Part shown: positions 35,790-46,439 of the stretch, one piece after another
Layout: every line of letters starts with the position of its first letter
Numbering within the stretch: the stretch's first letter is position 1
Notes under the pieces: model-generated
Seen by the model: only the letters and a program-made list of their open reading frames with translations
Told to the model about the DNA's origin: nothing
Database searches by the model: none
Position numbers and translations under genes: made by a program
Source of the DNA: Halichoerus grypus
Taxonomy: Eukaryota; Chordata; Mammalia; Carnivora; Phocidae
DNA length: 64,000 nt
Assembly: GCF_964656455.1 (NCBI RefSeq)
Contig: NC_135715.1
Location: 41,860,603-41,924,602, forward strand
Direction of reading: 5' to 3'

Positions 35790-36140
35790 AGTCAGCTGCA
35801 TGCTTCTCTGGTGATCTTGCCTGGACTCCTTCCTCGGGGGTAGTCAGTTGTGGCTTGTTTGGAGTTAGATGTCCAAGATGGAATCACTCATGATTAGATG
35901 TCTGGAGTCTCAGCTGGGATGACCCAGCCTCTTTCTCCATGTCTTTCCTCATTCTGGGCTTCATCACAGCATAATATTCTCAGAGTTTCAAAAGAACACT
36001 AGGGAAAGCTGAAAGTTTCCTTGACACTGAGGCTTAGAAATCACCACCCAGTGTCATTTCATTGCATTCATCAGAGGAACAGATCAGATCCAAGGGAAGG
36101 GAAATGTCTTCTGCCACTGATGGTAGCAAATTCAGCAAAG
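35790..36140. repeat. Probable ancient mammalian repeat, family unassigned
   Basis: 'ggatgacccagcctctttctcc', 'gggcttcatcacagcataatattctcag', 'agaaatcaccacccagtgtcatttc' and 'agatccaagggaagggaaatg' resemble a common mammalian LTR or MER-type repeat that I cannot name with confidence. Confidence 0.4.
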
Positions 36141-36150
36141 AATTTGGGGC

Positions 36151-36377
36151 TTTTTTTCTTTTTTAAGAGAGAGAGCAAGCATGTGTCCATGAGGGGGAGG
36201 CAGGGTGGGGATGGGAGGGGCAGAGGGAGAGGGAGAGAGAGAATCAGAGAATCCTAAGCAGGCTCCATTCCCAGCACAGAGCCCGACTGGGGGCTCAATA
36301 CCCCAGACCCTGAGATCATGACCTGAGCCAAAATCCAGAGTAGGAGGATTAACCGACTGATCCACCCAGATGCCCCA
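36151..36377 (-). mobile_element. Can-SINE, antisense, older GA-rich form
   Basis: The plus strand runs from a T-rich tail through 'agagagagagcaagcatgtg' and 'gagggagagagagaatc' to 'gatccacccagatgcccc'. Flanks AATTTGGGGC (36141) and AATTTGTGGC (36378) form a TSD with one mismatch. Confidence 0.9.
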
Positions 36378-36387
36378 AATTTGTGGC

Positions 36388-38099
36388 CATTTTTAATCCA
36401 CCTCAATATCTAATTTTTATTATTTATATTTTTAAATAAATATCTAATCAAAGTGACTATAATCCAAGTTCATTTTTTTGTTTTTATATAACATTTCCAC
36501 ATCAGTACTAATTCAGTGTTATACCAAAAATTCATGTCAGGAAATGATTTTTATCATATAGGGGCTTTATATAAACTATGCTCATTTAAGATTATTCTAT
36601 TCAATATTAGTTCAATTGATTCTGGAAGAAAATCACGGGGTATACTTAAGTCATATGTTGTTTGCTGAACCCATGAACATTATATAGGCAGGGATACTGG
36701 ATTCCTATTTAATTAGGATTATCTATATATACAGAGCCTTAATGAATAAGTATCTACTTGAATGTGACTAAAAACGCACAGTATATACATCCTGATAATC
36801 AACTTGTAATCAAAGCCAAGAGCAAAATCTAATTTTGAAAAAGATAATTAAAAAAATCAAGAGCTTCTTTTATTTCAGTCTTTTCTTCTTTCAAGTATCA
36901 TATGTGGTGTCTGCTTGGCTAGTAAAGACAAAATTAACACAAATTTAAATATATTAAATATATATGGGATGATGGAATGATACCTAGAATACAGAGACTG
37001 ACCTCTTTAAAAGACCCTAGTAAAATTAACTTATTCAAAATTAGGTACTAAATTTAATTTTCCATGCCCAATTATTCCCAAATCATTTCTGCCAATAAAT
37101 GCAGATTTTTAAAATGGTGTTTTTTTAGGTGATGAATTAATTAATAACAACCACAGGTCTCCTATTTTGTGGATAACAACAAGGATTACTCCTTAGATGT
37201 AAATAAAATGAATACTGTTTCTTACTGATGCATTATTTTTATTCCTAGATTAATTTTTAGGGGATTGGCACTAAGAAAATTAGATTGGATGAAGTAAGTG
37301 TCAGGTTAATTTGAACAGTGAAGGAATTAAAATCAGCCTTTGAAGTTAATAGTCACTTTATTTATATACCATAATACTGTGGAGTGGTATTCTTTTATGT
37401 TATTATTTGGAAATATATTGATTTCTGTTATTATATAAAATATGAGAAAAGTAGATTTTCATAAAGAAACTCCTAAATCATTATATTTCTTGAATGCCGA
37501 AAAGCTGCTATGCATTGTTCTAAGTGCTAAGTGTATGAGAGAGACAGAGACATAGAGAAGGAAAGAGAGACATAAAGTAATAAAGAGAGAGGTGTTTATA
37601 TAGTTTAAAGTTAAATTTATGATGCATTCATCTTCCCTTCCTAGCTATATAAATTAAACCCAATTTTACTGGTCAAGGAATATAATCTAAGGTTATTTTG
37701 ATAAAGGTGGCATTAATCTTATCACCATCACTTATTCACTTACTGGAGATCACCACTTAATTCACAGACATGAAACATCATTAAATGTTCACAGAGGGCC
37801 AGCAAAATGGGAAACACTAAAATGTTAAATCAGAGAACTAAGATACAGGTTTTATCCTGGGTTCCAAAAGTTGTCTCAATTCTTGTCATGGGACTAGGGT
37901 TTGGGTCTAGTCCCACCAAACGCTAGTTGCAAACATTTTAATAGTGACCTTTAAGAGACTCACATTCCATACTTTTATTCACACCTCAGTCAGAATGCAG
38001 AGCTTTTTGAAATGCAAAAGAGTGACAGCACATCTCTATCTTTTTATTGCAGTGGGCTCCATTCTACCTCTTGGCATTAATAACTCCTAAATATCAATC
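36388..38099. other. AT-rich stretch without a recognised gene
   Basis: No exon, RNA gene or clear repeat. A purine-rich GAGA tract lies at about 37537-37590. Confidence 0.4.
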
Positions 38100-38335
38100 A
38101 TATGTAAGGTCAATTATTATTTCCTTAAGGAAGTCAAGCCTAACTTCTCTGACTTAAACACCTCTAACTTAGAATATCTTGAACTTGCTAATGATCACAT
38201 GGTGTGTGTGATTATTGAATAGTATCTTTCCTCTTCTGTATAATGCTTACTATTGAAGGGTACAAGCTTGAACACAGTACTTTAAAAATAATATACACTC
38301 ATGAAATACTTTTGAATGAAAATTCTTCATATGAC
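38100..38335 (+). repeat. L2-class LINE 3' end fossil, sense
   Basis: 'aggaagtcaagcctaacttctctgac', 'gtacaagcttgaacacagtac' and 'actcatgaaatacttttgaatgaa' fit the order of an L2 3' end. Confidence 0.5.
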
Positions 38336-38409
38336 TGCATATTAGTTTTCTCCCATGTTAACTGTTCTTAACACACACTAAACAAACAGACATACAGAAA
38401 TTCTGAGAG

Positions 38410-38545
38410 AGATTGGATATCTCTTATACCTTGATTGTGGTAATGATATCATGTATGTTTTCATATGTCCAAATTTATCAAATTGTATCCATTAAATATG
38501 TGCAGTTCTTTGTGTATCAATTATACCTCAATAAAGCTGTTAAAA
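38410..38545 (+). mobile_element. Old LINE-1 3' terminus, sense
   Basis: 'gattgtggtaatgatatcatg', 'atgtccaaatttatcaaattgtatcc' and 'tatcaattatacctcaataaagctg' are the last 130 bases of an old LINE-1. Confidence 0.7.
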
Positions 38546-38815
38546 TGGGTATGTGTATATATATATATATACCATATTTAAAGTGAATATTGAACTTACT
38601 AATTCATTCAAAAATATATCTCCTACATGCCCAGTGTTTGTTTAACCCTTGAGATACACTGTTTAATAAAATAAGACAAAGAACTTGCCCTCACAGAGTA
38701 TACAGCCTAGTGAGGAAGATACATAATAAATAAGTGATGAGCAATGTGAAGTGGTTAGAACTACTTTGAATTCAAACAGTGCAGGACTACAAGCTACTTA
38801 CAGAAGAATATTTTA

Positions 38816-39243
38816 GGGGTGCCTGGGTAGATCAGTCCATTAAGTGTCCAACTCTGGGTTTCAGTTCAGATCATGATTTCAGGGTGTGAGATAGAGCCCT
38901 GCGTGGGGCTCCATGTTCAGCAGGGAGTCTGCTTAAGGTTCTCTCTTTCTCTCTACCTCTACCCCCTACCTCCCCCACCTTCCCGCTCTCACACTCTCTC
39001 CCTCTGTCTCTAAAATAAATAAATCTTTCTAAATTTTTCTTTTTTTCTTTTTAGGGAGAGAGAGAGAGAGAGGAGGAGCAGAGGGAGAGGGACAAGCAGA
39101 CTCTGCACTGAGCATGGAGCCAGACGTGGGGCTCGATCCCAAGACCCTGAGATCATGATCTGAGCTGAAATCAAGAGTTGGAGGCTTAACTAAGCCACCC
39201 AGGCGCCCCAAATTAATAAATCTTAAAAAAAAAAAAAAAGATT
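38816..39243 (+). mobile_element. Outer Can-SINE, sense, split by a second SINE
   Basis: It begins GGGGTGCCTGGGTAGATCAG. The body runs to the tail at 39027 and resumes after the inner SINE at 39225 as the A-run that ends at 39239. The outer TSD is weak (ATTTTA shared on both sides). Confidence 0.85.
39028..39209 (-). mobile_element. Inner Can-SINE, antisense, nested in the tail of the outer one
   Basis: The plus strand runs from a T-rich tail through (GA)n to 'taagccacccaggcgcccc'. The repeat AAATAAATAAATCTT at 39013-39027 matches AAATTAATAAATCTT at 39210-39224 (one mismatch). The inner copy therefore duplicated part of the outer copy's A-rich tail. Confidence 0.9.
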
Positions 39244-39580
39244 TTAGAAAGAATGGTTGAAAAGGCCTTGTCTGTAGAGGGGATATGGGATATTTTGGGC
39301 AGTGCCTTGACTGAATGGAAGGACTTAGCTATATTAATATCTAACAGAACTGCTTTTCAGGTGGAGGGAAGAACTAATGCAATGAGCATAAGGGGAAAGT
39401 GCTTGGAGTATTTGAAAAACTATAAGGAAACTGATGAGGTGAGATGTGTGAGAGTGAAAATGAGGGAGATGAGATTTAAGCAGAAATCAGGAGCCATATT
39501 ATATAAGGCCTTCCAAGTCAGGGCATGGACACTGGATTTTATTCAGAGTTATGAGGAAATGTTTTGAGTTCAGATTTATA

Positions 39581-40269
39581 TTTTGAAAGTATTTTCCAGC
39601 TTCTGTGTGAAAAACAGACTCTGTGGGAATGAGAGAAAAACCGGAGTGATCAAGTAGGGTTTGATTTCCACATTTTAGGTGAATAAGGATGACAGATTAG
39701 ATCAGAGCTTTAGAAGTGAATATGGAGAGTAATGATCATATTCAGTATTTTATTGATACCATCAACAGGATTTCCAGGTCTATTAGATGTGAAGTTGTTG
39801 AGAGACAGCGAGGAGCAAAGTGTTAGGTCCTGACACACAAGGTTAATAGAGTTCATTTTCATTAAAACAAGGAATCCTTGGGAAGCAGTGAGTTTGTGTA
39901 GGGTAATAAAGAGTTTGGATCTGGTCACATGAACTTAATAATTACACCAGGATAATAAGCATAAAGTAGGACTGTCCTGATGAACAAATGTATATAGACC
40001 ACATGACTATTAAAATTCCACAACTGTCTAGGGTTTAGAGGACACATATGGGCAGGAAATATAAATGTTTGCCATTACCGTATACATCAAATTTTACCCA
40101 CATAACACTAAACTGCACTCTTGGGGCAAGGATAGAGAAGAAAAGTCCATCTCAAGACTATGACATTAGAAAGTTAGAAAAATTAAAAGGAAGAAAATGA
40201 AAGATTTTTAGCAGATGGAACAACAGGAAACTGAAGCCAAATGAAATAGGATCTAAGGATACATATATA
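39581..40269. other. Unassigned sequence
   Basis: Possibly the end of the ancient repeat, then unassigned DNA. A 72-codon antisense frame at 39710-39928 has no recognisable domain. Confidence 0.35.
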
Positions 40270-40680
40270 TTTGTCTATGGTAGCTACTGAGAATTTTCAA
40301 AACTTGTTATCAATTTACAAGCCAATCAGCTATGTATGAGTGTTATAGTTCATTTCTATCCCCATCAACCCTCAATATGTTTTATCATGTTTAAGTCCTT
40401 TGCCTATTTCAAGTTGACAAAATTGTTTTTCCCCATCCATTCCTCTAAATGTTTATTGTTTCACCATTCAGACTTAAATATCCAATCCATCCAAAATAAT
40501 TTTTGTGTATATTTGTGCTAAGATGAATATTTTCTTTCTCCATATTTCTCCATATCCTATTGACCAACACTAATTGTTGAAAAGATGTATTTTCACCACT
40601 GTGTTTCAATGTCACCTTTATGTGAGGTTGTCTTTTAACTTCCATGGTGCCAAACTTTAAGCCATAAATCATTCTCTTAT
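40270..40680 (-). mobile_element. Old LINE-1 ORF2 piece, antisense
   Basis: Reverse-complement words include 'caatccatccaaaataatttttgtgtat', 'tctccatatttctccatatcct', 'ccaacactaattgttgaaaagatgtattttcaccactgtgtttcaatgtcacctttatgtgagg'-type order. On the minus strand 40672-40445 reads as 75 codons of degenerate ORF2. Confidence 0.7.
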
Positions 40681-40865
40681 TTTTATTTGAACATGTGCTA
40701 CAATATCCCCCACGTCACCATCCCTACTTTTCCCAACATACATGTGGCTATTTTATATAAGGGCTTCCCCAGACAAATGCAGTTTACTCAGAATTAACAA
40801 AAGCTAACAGGCCTTTTAAATCAAAGTAATTACACATGGGCCTTAGCAATTAAAAGTGGTGAATG
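40681..40865. other. Unassigned sequence
   Basis: Short stretch with no recognised feature. Confidence 0.4.
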
Positions 40866-40988
40866 AAAGGCAGGAGGGAAAGCCAGAGGGAAGAAGGGAG
40901 CCAGGGAAGGAGGTAGGGAGGGAGAAAGGAAGAAAGGAAAAAGAGAATGAAGAAAGAGAAAAAGAGAAAGGAAGAAGTAGGAGGAAGC
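40866..40988. repeat. Purine-rich (GGAA/GAAAG)n tract
   Basis: About 120 bases almost free of pyrimidines on the plus strand, built from GGAAGG, GGAGG and GAAAGA units. It is a polypurine tract able to form triplex structures. Confidence 0.85.
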
Positions 40989-41425
40989 ACAAAGTCTGTT
41001 CAATGTTTGGACTGTTGCCTAGGAGGTTCTAGCCATTATGATCCTAGCTGAAATTTTTATATACTCACTTTCTCTATTAACTGAATCATGTAAAAACAGG
41101 GAACACTTCATCAGTGACTGACATGCAATCCTATGAAAATTAGTTTGAATTAATAAGCTTATTTTAGATGTTATTAATAAATATAACTTACTATCATATT
41201 ATATCATGTTATATTTCAAATATTATTGTACTACTTATCAAAAAGGGAGGTATTTCAATATTTTAACAATTTTTATGTCCATACTGGTGCTTACAGATTG
41301 AAAACCACCTATGAGGAGATCCAAATAATGGTGGTGTCACAAATATCAAACTCGTTTAAATAAGAATAAGAAGTCAACAATGCCATCTGACAACAGTGAA
41401 ATCCAGCATATTCTGATAAATATTT
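40989..41425. other. Unassigned AT-rich sequence
   Basis: No gene or repeat family recognised. Confidence 0.4.
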
Positions 41426-41442
41426 TAAAGCAAAAAGGTTTA

Positions 41443-41646
41443 GGGGCGCCTGGCTGGCTCAGTCGTTAAGCGTCTGCCTTTGGCTCAGGTCATGATCCCA
41501 GGGTCCTGGGATTGAGCCCCACACTGGGCTCCCTGCTCAGTGGGAAGCCTGCTTCCCCCTCTCCCACTCCCCATGCTTGTGTTCCCTCTCTCGCTGTCTC
41601 TGTCAAATAAATAAATAAAATCTTAAAAAAAAATAAAATAAAAAAA
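41443..41646 (+). mobile_element. Can-SINE, sense, young, with 17-bp TSD
   Basis: It begins GGGGCGCCTGGCTGGCTCAG and is full length with tail AAATAAATAAATAAAATC. Exact flanking repeat TAAAGCAAAAAGGTTTA lies at 41426-41442 and 41647-41663. Confidence 0.97.
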
Positions 41647-41684
41647 TAAAGCAAAAAGGTTTATTAAAAGTAATGATTATAATT

Positions 41685-41880
41685 CCCTTTTACTGGGTGC
41701 TTGACACATTTAGGGACTGTACTTAACACTTTTTCATGCATTATCTCATTTAATTATCATAACTCACAAGGCATAATTTTAAATTATGCATATTTTATCA
41801 TGAAGGAAGTTGAAATGCAGAGGTGAGATTGTGAGTCCTAGTTCTCATGACTGGTCAGTAATAAAGACAGCATTAAAAGA
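41685..41880 (+). repeat. Ancient MIR/L2-class repeat, sense
   Basis: 'ttttactgggtgcttgacacatttagggactgtacttaacac', 'cattatctcatttaattatcataac', 'gaaggaagttgaaatgcagaggtga' and 'gactggtcagtaa' follow a well-known ancient repeat. Confidence 0.65.
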
Positions 41881-42547
41881 TATTTTAACTCCAGAGAAAC
41901 TTTCTTATTCATTACAAAATACTTACTACTTCTACTTTAATACTGTAATTTATAATGCACAAGAAAATGGTTTCTATATTGAAAAGCTTACAAAATATTC
42001 ATTCTATTAATAGTGTGAAGAGTATATCTTAGAAAGTTTACTTTCCTTTTCTGGTATTATCCAGGGATCTAATGATATTTCAAAGACTAAATTTATGTGT
42101 GTGTGCATGTGTAGATAGATAGGTAGATAGATAGTGGGAATGACTTAACTATGGTAAAGAAGCAAATTTAATCATTTTATGGATCTTTTTGTGAATATTT
42201 TAGGATATCCTTCCTTTGGTCCTTCTTCCATATTTCTTCACCCTTTCAAATTATTTTATCAATGAAAGTAGTCCTACTACAAGACAAAGAATACTCTTTT
42301 GAATAAATAATCATAAAATTATTATTGCATTATACACGATCAAAGAAAGAAGGAAAATATTTACTTGCAAGCAATTTAAATGACCATAAGTTTTGTACAG
42401 TTCCAATACTTCACAGAAAAGGAGCCTCACAGAGTACCTGAAATTTTCTTCAGGTAGCTAAATGAGTGATAGTTTAGAGCAAACAAATTAGGTTGACCCG
42501 AGTGACACTACAGACATCTGTGTCAGAGACTAAAGAAGAATAGATTT
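41881..42547. other. Unassigned AT-rich sequence with a short GATA tract
   Basis: A (GATA)n-like run lies at 42113-42134. No gene seen. Confidence 0.4.
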
Positions 42548-42564
42548 AAAATGTCTGCAGGTTT
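42548..42564. repeat. Left TSD of the twin-primed LINE-1
   Basis: AAAATGTCTGCAGGTTT; exact match at 43390-43406. Confidence 0.95.
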
Positions 42565-42641
42565 TGCTCAGCATAATACCCTGCAGTTCCATCCACGTCA
42601 TTACAAATGGCAAGATTTCATTCCTTTTGATGGCTGCATAA
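42565..42641 (-). mobile_element. Inverted 5' segment of the twin-primed LINE-1
   Basis: The plus strand reads GCTCAGCATAATACCCTGCA, then 'cagttccatccacgtcatt' and 'ggcaagatttcattccttttgatggctgc', the reverse complement of the end of ORF2 and the start of the 3' UTR. Confidence 0.9.
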
Positions 42642-43125
42642 TATGCTGAGCGAAATAAGTCAATCAGAGAAAGACATGTATCATATGACCTCACTGATAG
42701 GAGGAATTCTTAATCTCAGGAAACAAACTGAGGGTTGCTGGAGTGGTGGGGAGTGGGAGGGATGGGGTGGCTGGGTGATAGACATTGGGGAGGGTATGTG
42801 CTATGGTGAGTGCTGTGAATTGTGTAAGACTGATATATCACAGACCTGTACCTCTGAAACAAATAATACACTGTATGTTAAAAAAAAAAAAAAAAAGACA
42901 GCAGAAAGGGAAAAATGAAGGGGGGGAAATCGGAGGGGGAGACGAACCATGAGAGAAAATGGACTCTGAGAAACAAACTGAGGGTTCTAGAGGGTATTAA
43001 AGAGGGCATGTTCTGCATGGAGCACTGGGTGTTATACGCAAACAATGAATCATGAAACACTACAACAAAACTAATGATGTAATGTATGGTGATTAACATA
43101 ACATAATAATAATAAAAAAAAAAAA

Positions 43126-43369
43126 GAATACAACATCCCAATACAAAAATCTAGAACCACCACTCTTTTGTGATATGTATATAGATACATACATACATAT
43201 ACATATAAATATATAGTACTTATGATAACCAGGCAACAGCCCCAGCTACATAATTTGTAAGAACCTGTGCAGAATTAAAATGCAGAGAGCTTCGTTCAAA
43301 AATCAAGAAAAAAAGTGCTGTAAAAGCTATTAAAACATAAAGACCATTTCTTTCATGGTCTCTCTCCTC
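43126..43369 (+). other. Candidate 3'-transduced sequence
   Basis: A non-LINE-1 segment between two A-runs inside one TSD-bounded insertion. It contains a short ACATAC/TATATA tract. An ATTAAA poly(A)-signal variant lies at 43329-43334, about 36 bases before the second tail. It should be a copy of the DNA just downstream of the source LINE-1. Confidence 0.75.
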
Positions 43370-43389
43370 AAAAAAAAAAAAAAAGAAAA

Positions 43390-43406
43390 AAAATGTCTGC
43401 AGGTTT
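43390..43406. repeat. Right TSD of the twin-primed LINE-1
   Basis: AAAATGTCTGCAGGTTT; identical to 42548-42564. Confidence 0.95.
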
Positions 43407-45256
43407 GATCACTGAATGATTAACTGAAGGTTTCATTTGTGGATATTACCCTTAGTCTCTTGAGCAGAATTTCATGAAAACTATATAGTAATAACTGGAA
43501 TAGTAATAAATAAATGAGAGTTAAACTGGCTAGCAACTATGGGGACAAGAGACTACATACATACAGATTTAGTTTCCAGAAATGGATTTTAAATTCAGTA
43601 AGTACAATGTTTGAGTCATCCAGATACTCTCAACATGGGTAATGATTGGTTGGTTTACAGAAATGGTAAGTGCACTAGTTTCAAAAGCAGTAACTTCACT
43701 CTAAAAATCCTGTGCAATTGTAACTCTGATAGAAATATAATGAATACAACTTAAACTGAGTAAAATGAACAAATAAATGCAAATCAGAATCCCCTTGATT
43801 TCCTTTGTGAACTCACTCAATCCAAGAAAATTCATTTTCTCCCTCCTAAGATCTAGTTGTCTCTGGGCTTTCTGGTCCTGAAAAAGAATGAGCCTAACTG
43901 GAATTAGGATGAGCCACAAATAAATTCATGTCATGCTACAATAGCCAATCATGAATCACTTCCAGAAAATAATAAATATATAGAAACATTTCATATTACA
44001 GTCTACAGAATTATTTCAACTCATGTAGTTTGATTCAATTGTTTTTTTCCTTTTTAAATTCATGATGTTACAAACACCATAGCATACGAAAAGGAGACTA
44101 TTCCTTTTTCTTTACACGTCAGTGTGACAGATCTAGATGTTCTGGATTGGGAAACAATAGAAAAATAAGAAACCAAGCCAGCAGGTGATTGGGATGGGAT
44201 GCCTTGTTTACATTCCACTTCCTTCACAACTCCTTCTATTTATACTGCACTTCCGGAATAAACGATGGAGAATACTTTTTCTTTGGGTGATGGTGGATCT
44301 TTAATTACAGCAAGGCTAAAGCTGTAGGCTTTAAGCAGCAGTATAAATGTGATTTAAACTTCCTTTTATCCAGGTATACAAATTCACAAAAATTATGGAA
44401 AAGAGTAAGAATATATTCAAATGTATTTAAAAAAAAAACTATTCTCCCTTCTTTAAAATAAACAATTTTATAAGATAATTCTAGTGTCAACTATTTTAAC
44501 AGAATTCAAAAGAGGAAAGTATTTTCAAAGTTTGCAATGAATCGTCCCTACTAAAAGAACAACTAATTTCATTTTTCATAGTTCTTCCTAGCTGTGCAAC
44601 TAAAATTGCCTTGTGTAAATTAGTATGAGATTTTTGTTGGGAGAAGCACAGCTTGAGGTTTTAGAAAACCTCTAACACTTATGTCTTATCAGCAATATGC
44701 TTTTCTGTTTTGTGATCACAAGTTTTCCCTCTGTCTCCTTTTTACTGAAAAGTCCTGCTGTTTCTTCCCCACACATAGCAAGTGTTATGTCCCCCTGGGC
44801 TACAATACTGAGCATACGGACACATACTTGTTTCTGTTCCCATGATGGTGATTTAGACTGAAGGGAGTTTATTGGATTTTTTTCCCCAAGCTTTCCCAGC
44901 ATAATGTGTTGAGCTTTTTAGCGTAACAGTACAATTAACATCTATTTTAAAAATACTGAGTAATGTGAGAAACAATTTTTTTAATTTTTACATCACACAA
45001 TTTGTTGAAAATAAATGAGAATTCAACATCATTTTATTTTTAGTAACTGCTATTTTGTGAGGAGAGTTGAAATAAAATATTGTTCTTTTCTCAGGATATA
45101 TCCTCCAATATCTTAAAATTTTACAGGACTTCCCAATTAAATGTAGTATTGACATTGATATTAAAATAAAAATATTTTTATGTAATCTCCTTAAAATGTA
45201 ACTTAAAAATCTGAATACGACTTACTAAAAACCTTTACATAAAATATAATGTTCTT
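43407..45256. other. Unassigned sequence without a recognised gene
   Basis: Frames of 72 (43701-43919, minus) and 76 codons (44672-44902, minus) show no recognisable domain. No repeat family was identified across this 1.8 kb. Confidence 0.4.
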
Positions 45257-45463
45257 GGGGCGCCTGGGTGTCTCAGTTGGTTAAGTGTCTGCCTTTGGCT
45301 CAGGTCATGATCCCAGGGTCCTGAGATAGAGCCCTGCATTGGTCTCCCTCCTCAGCGGGGAGCCTGCTTCTCCCTCTCCCACTCCCCCTGCTTGTGTTCC
45401 CTCTCTCGCTGTCTCTCTCTGTCAAATGAATAAATAAAATCTTAAAGAAAAAAAAAAGAAAAG
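45257..45463 (+). mobile_element. Can-SINE, sense, no clear TSD
   Basis: It begins GGGGCGCCTGGGTGTCTCAG, is full length and ends in AAATGAATAAATAAAATC and an A-run. I could not find matching flanks, so the TSD is lost or one flank was changed later. Confidence 0.93.
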
Positions 45464-45639
45464 CAACACTTTCATATACATAATAATTTATTTTTTTTAT
45501 TAAAATGAAGCACTGGTATGAGAGATTAAGTTATTCAACCACAACCTCTGTGGTTTTAAGATTAAAGTTTAACCAACCTTACTTATAGAGTTAAGAGATC
45601 AATGGATGTAGTGAAGAGAGGATAGAGTACAATAGTAAA

Positions 45640-45840
45640 TAAGATGATAGAGCTGGGAGTGACACACTGGGTTCAGACCTCAGCTTCACTGCTGATTAGA
45701 TGTAGGTCCCTAGAAATTTTGCCTAACTTCTTACGTATAAAATGTACCTGCTTCAGAAAGATCTTACAATATTTATGTAAGTCCTTAAGACAAGTAAAAT
45801 GTGCAATACAAATGTTAACTATTATTAGTATTATTATTTA
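45640..45840 (+). repeat. MIR-class SINE fossil, sense
   Basis: 'ggagtgacacactgggttcagacctcagcttcactgctgattagatgta' and 'aatgttaactattattagtattattat' give the order of a MIR element. A 65-codon frame in it is chance. Confidence 0.75.
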
Positions 45841-45936
45841 AGAAATCTTCCTTTTAGGCCAAGAGAACATTTTTTGTTTGCTGTTTTGTTTAATATATAT
45901 TGCCTTTCAACAGATTTAAATTTGAGGTATCTACCT

Positions 45937-46160
45937 AAGCCAGCAAATGATACCACAGGCCAAATCAGGCTGCTCACCATCTGTTTCTGAAGTAAAGTTT
46001 TATTAAAATACAGCCTTGCTCATTCATTTATATATTGTCTATGACTGCTTTTGCACTACAACAGAAGAAGTGAGAAATTGGAAGAGACTTCATAGCCTAC
46101 AAAGCCTAAAATATTTATTCTCTGTCCCTTTACAGAAAGTTTGCCAACTGCTATGTGACT
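45937..46160 (+). mobile_element. Fossil non-autonomous DNA transposon (MER-type), second copy
   Basis: 'ccagcaaatgataccacaggcc', 'agtaaagttttattaaaatacag', 'cattcatttatatattgtctatgactgc', 'cctaaaatatttattctctgtccctttacagaaagtttgccaactgc' match 19478-19710 and its family in order. The ends are inverted versions of each other. Confidence 0.65.
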
Positions 46161-46161
46161 C

Positions 46162-46171
46162 AAAACAGCTG
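46162..46171. repeat. Possible left TSD of a composite LINE-1 insertion
   Basis: AAAACAGCTG; the same ten bases are at 47124-47133, right after an A-rich tail. Confidence 0.6.
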
Positions 46172-46434
46172 TTAGAGGGTAGGTGGGTGGGGGAATGGGT
46201 TAGCCTGGTGATGGGTATTAAGGAGGGCACGTACTGAATGGAGCACTGGGTGTTATACGCAAACAATGAATCATGGAACACTACATCAAAAACTAATGAT
46301 GTAATGTATGGTGATTAACATAACATAATAAAAAAATAAATTAAAAAAAAGACTAATGATGTACTGTATGGTGACTAACAAAATAAAATAAATAAAATAA
46401 AATAAAATAAAATAAAATAAAATAAAATAAAAAA
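46172..46434 (+). mobile_element. Young LINE-1 3' end, sense, with repeated terminus and (TAAAA)n
   Basis: It starts in the G-rich part of the 3' UTR ('gtaggtgggtgggggaatgggtt') and runs to 'ggtgattaacataacataat' and an A-rich stretch. A second, slightly different copy of the terminal words follows ('gactaatgatgtactgtatggtgactaac') and then (TAAAA)n at 46380-46434. It is the same 3' UTR as at 42910-43125 and 48386-48624. Confidence 0.85.
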
Positions 46435-46439
46435 TATGT

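Larger units (their letters stand above)
38590..39580 (+). repeat. Ancient interspersed repeat, second copy, split by two SINEs
   Basis: The left part (38590-38790) has 'cctacatgcccagtgtttg', 'cagagtatacagcctagtgaggaag' and 'ataataaataagtgatgagcaat'. The right part (39250-39580) has 'catattatataaggccttccaagtcaggg' and 'tttattcagagttatgaggaaatg'. Together they follow the same family as 15915-16545. A 104-codon frame at 39253-39567 is open by chance in this repeat. Confidence 0.55.
42565..43389 (+). mobile_element. 5'-inverted (twin-primed) LINE-1 3' end with a candidate 3' transduction
   Basis: One insertion bounded by an exact 17-bp TSD. Its order is an inverted LINE-1 fragment (42565-42641) and a sense 3' UTR (42642-43113), which includes an internal A-run at about 42878-42894 that is usual for this family. 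Then come a poly(A) (43114-43125), 244 bases not belonging to the LINE-1 (43126-43369), and a second A-run (43370-43389). The ten bases TATGCTGAGC occur in inverted form at 42566-42575 and in sense form at 42642-42651. This is the overlap expected at a twin-priming junction. Confidence 0.9.

Noticed and set aside
39253..39567. 104-codon frame as a small gene
   Set aside because: It lies in an ancient interspersed repeat that has a second copy at 15915-16545; open by chance.
44672..44902. 76-codon antisense frame with balanced composition starting with a true ATG
   Set aside because: No family recognised, no flanking exon or promoter signal; too short to support alone.
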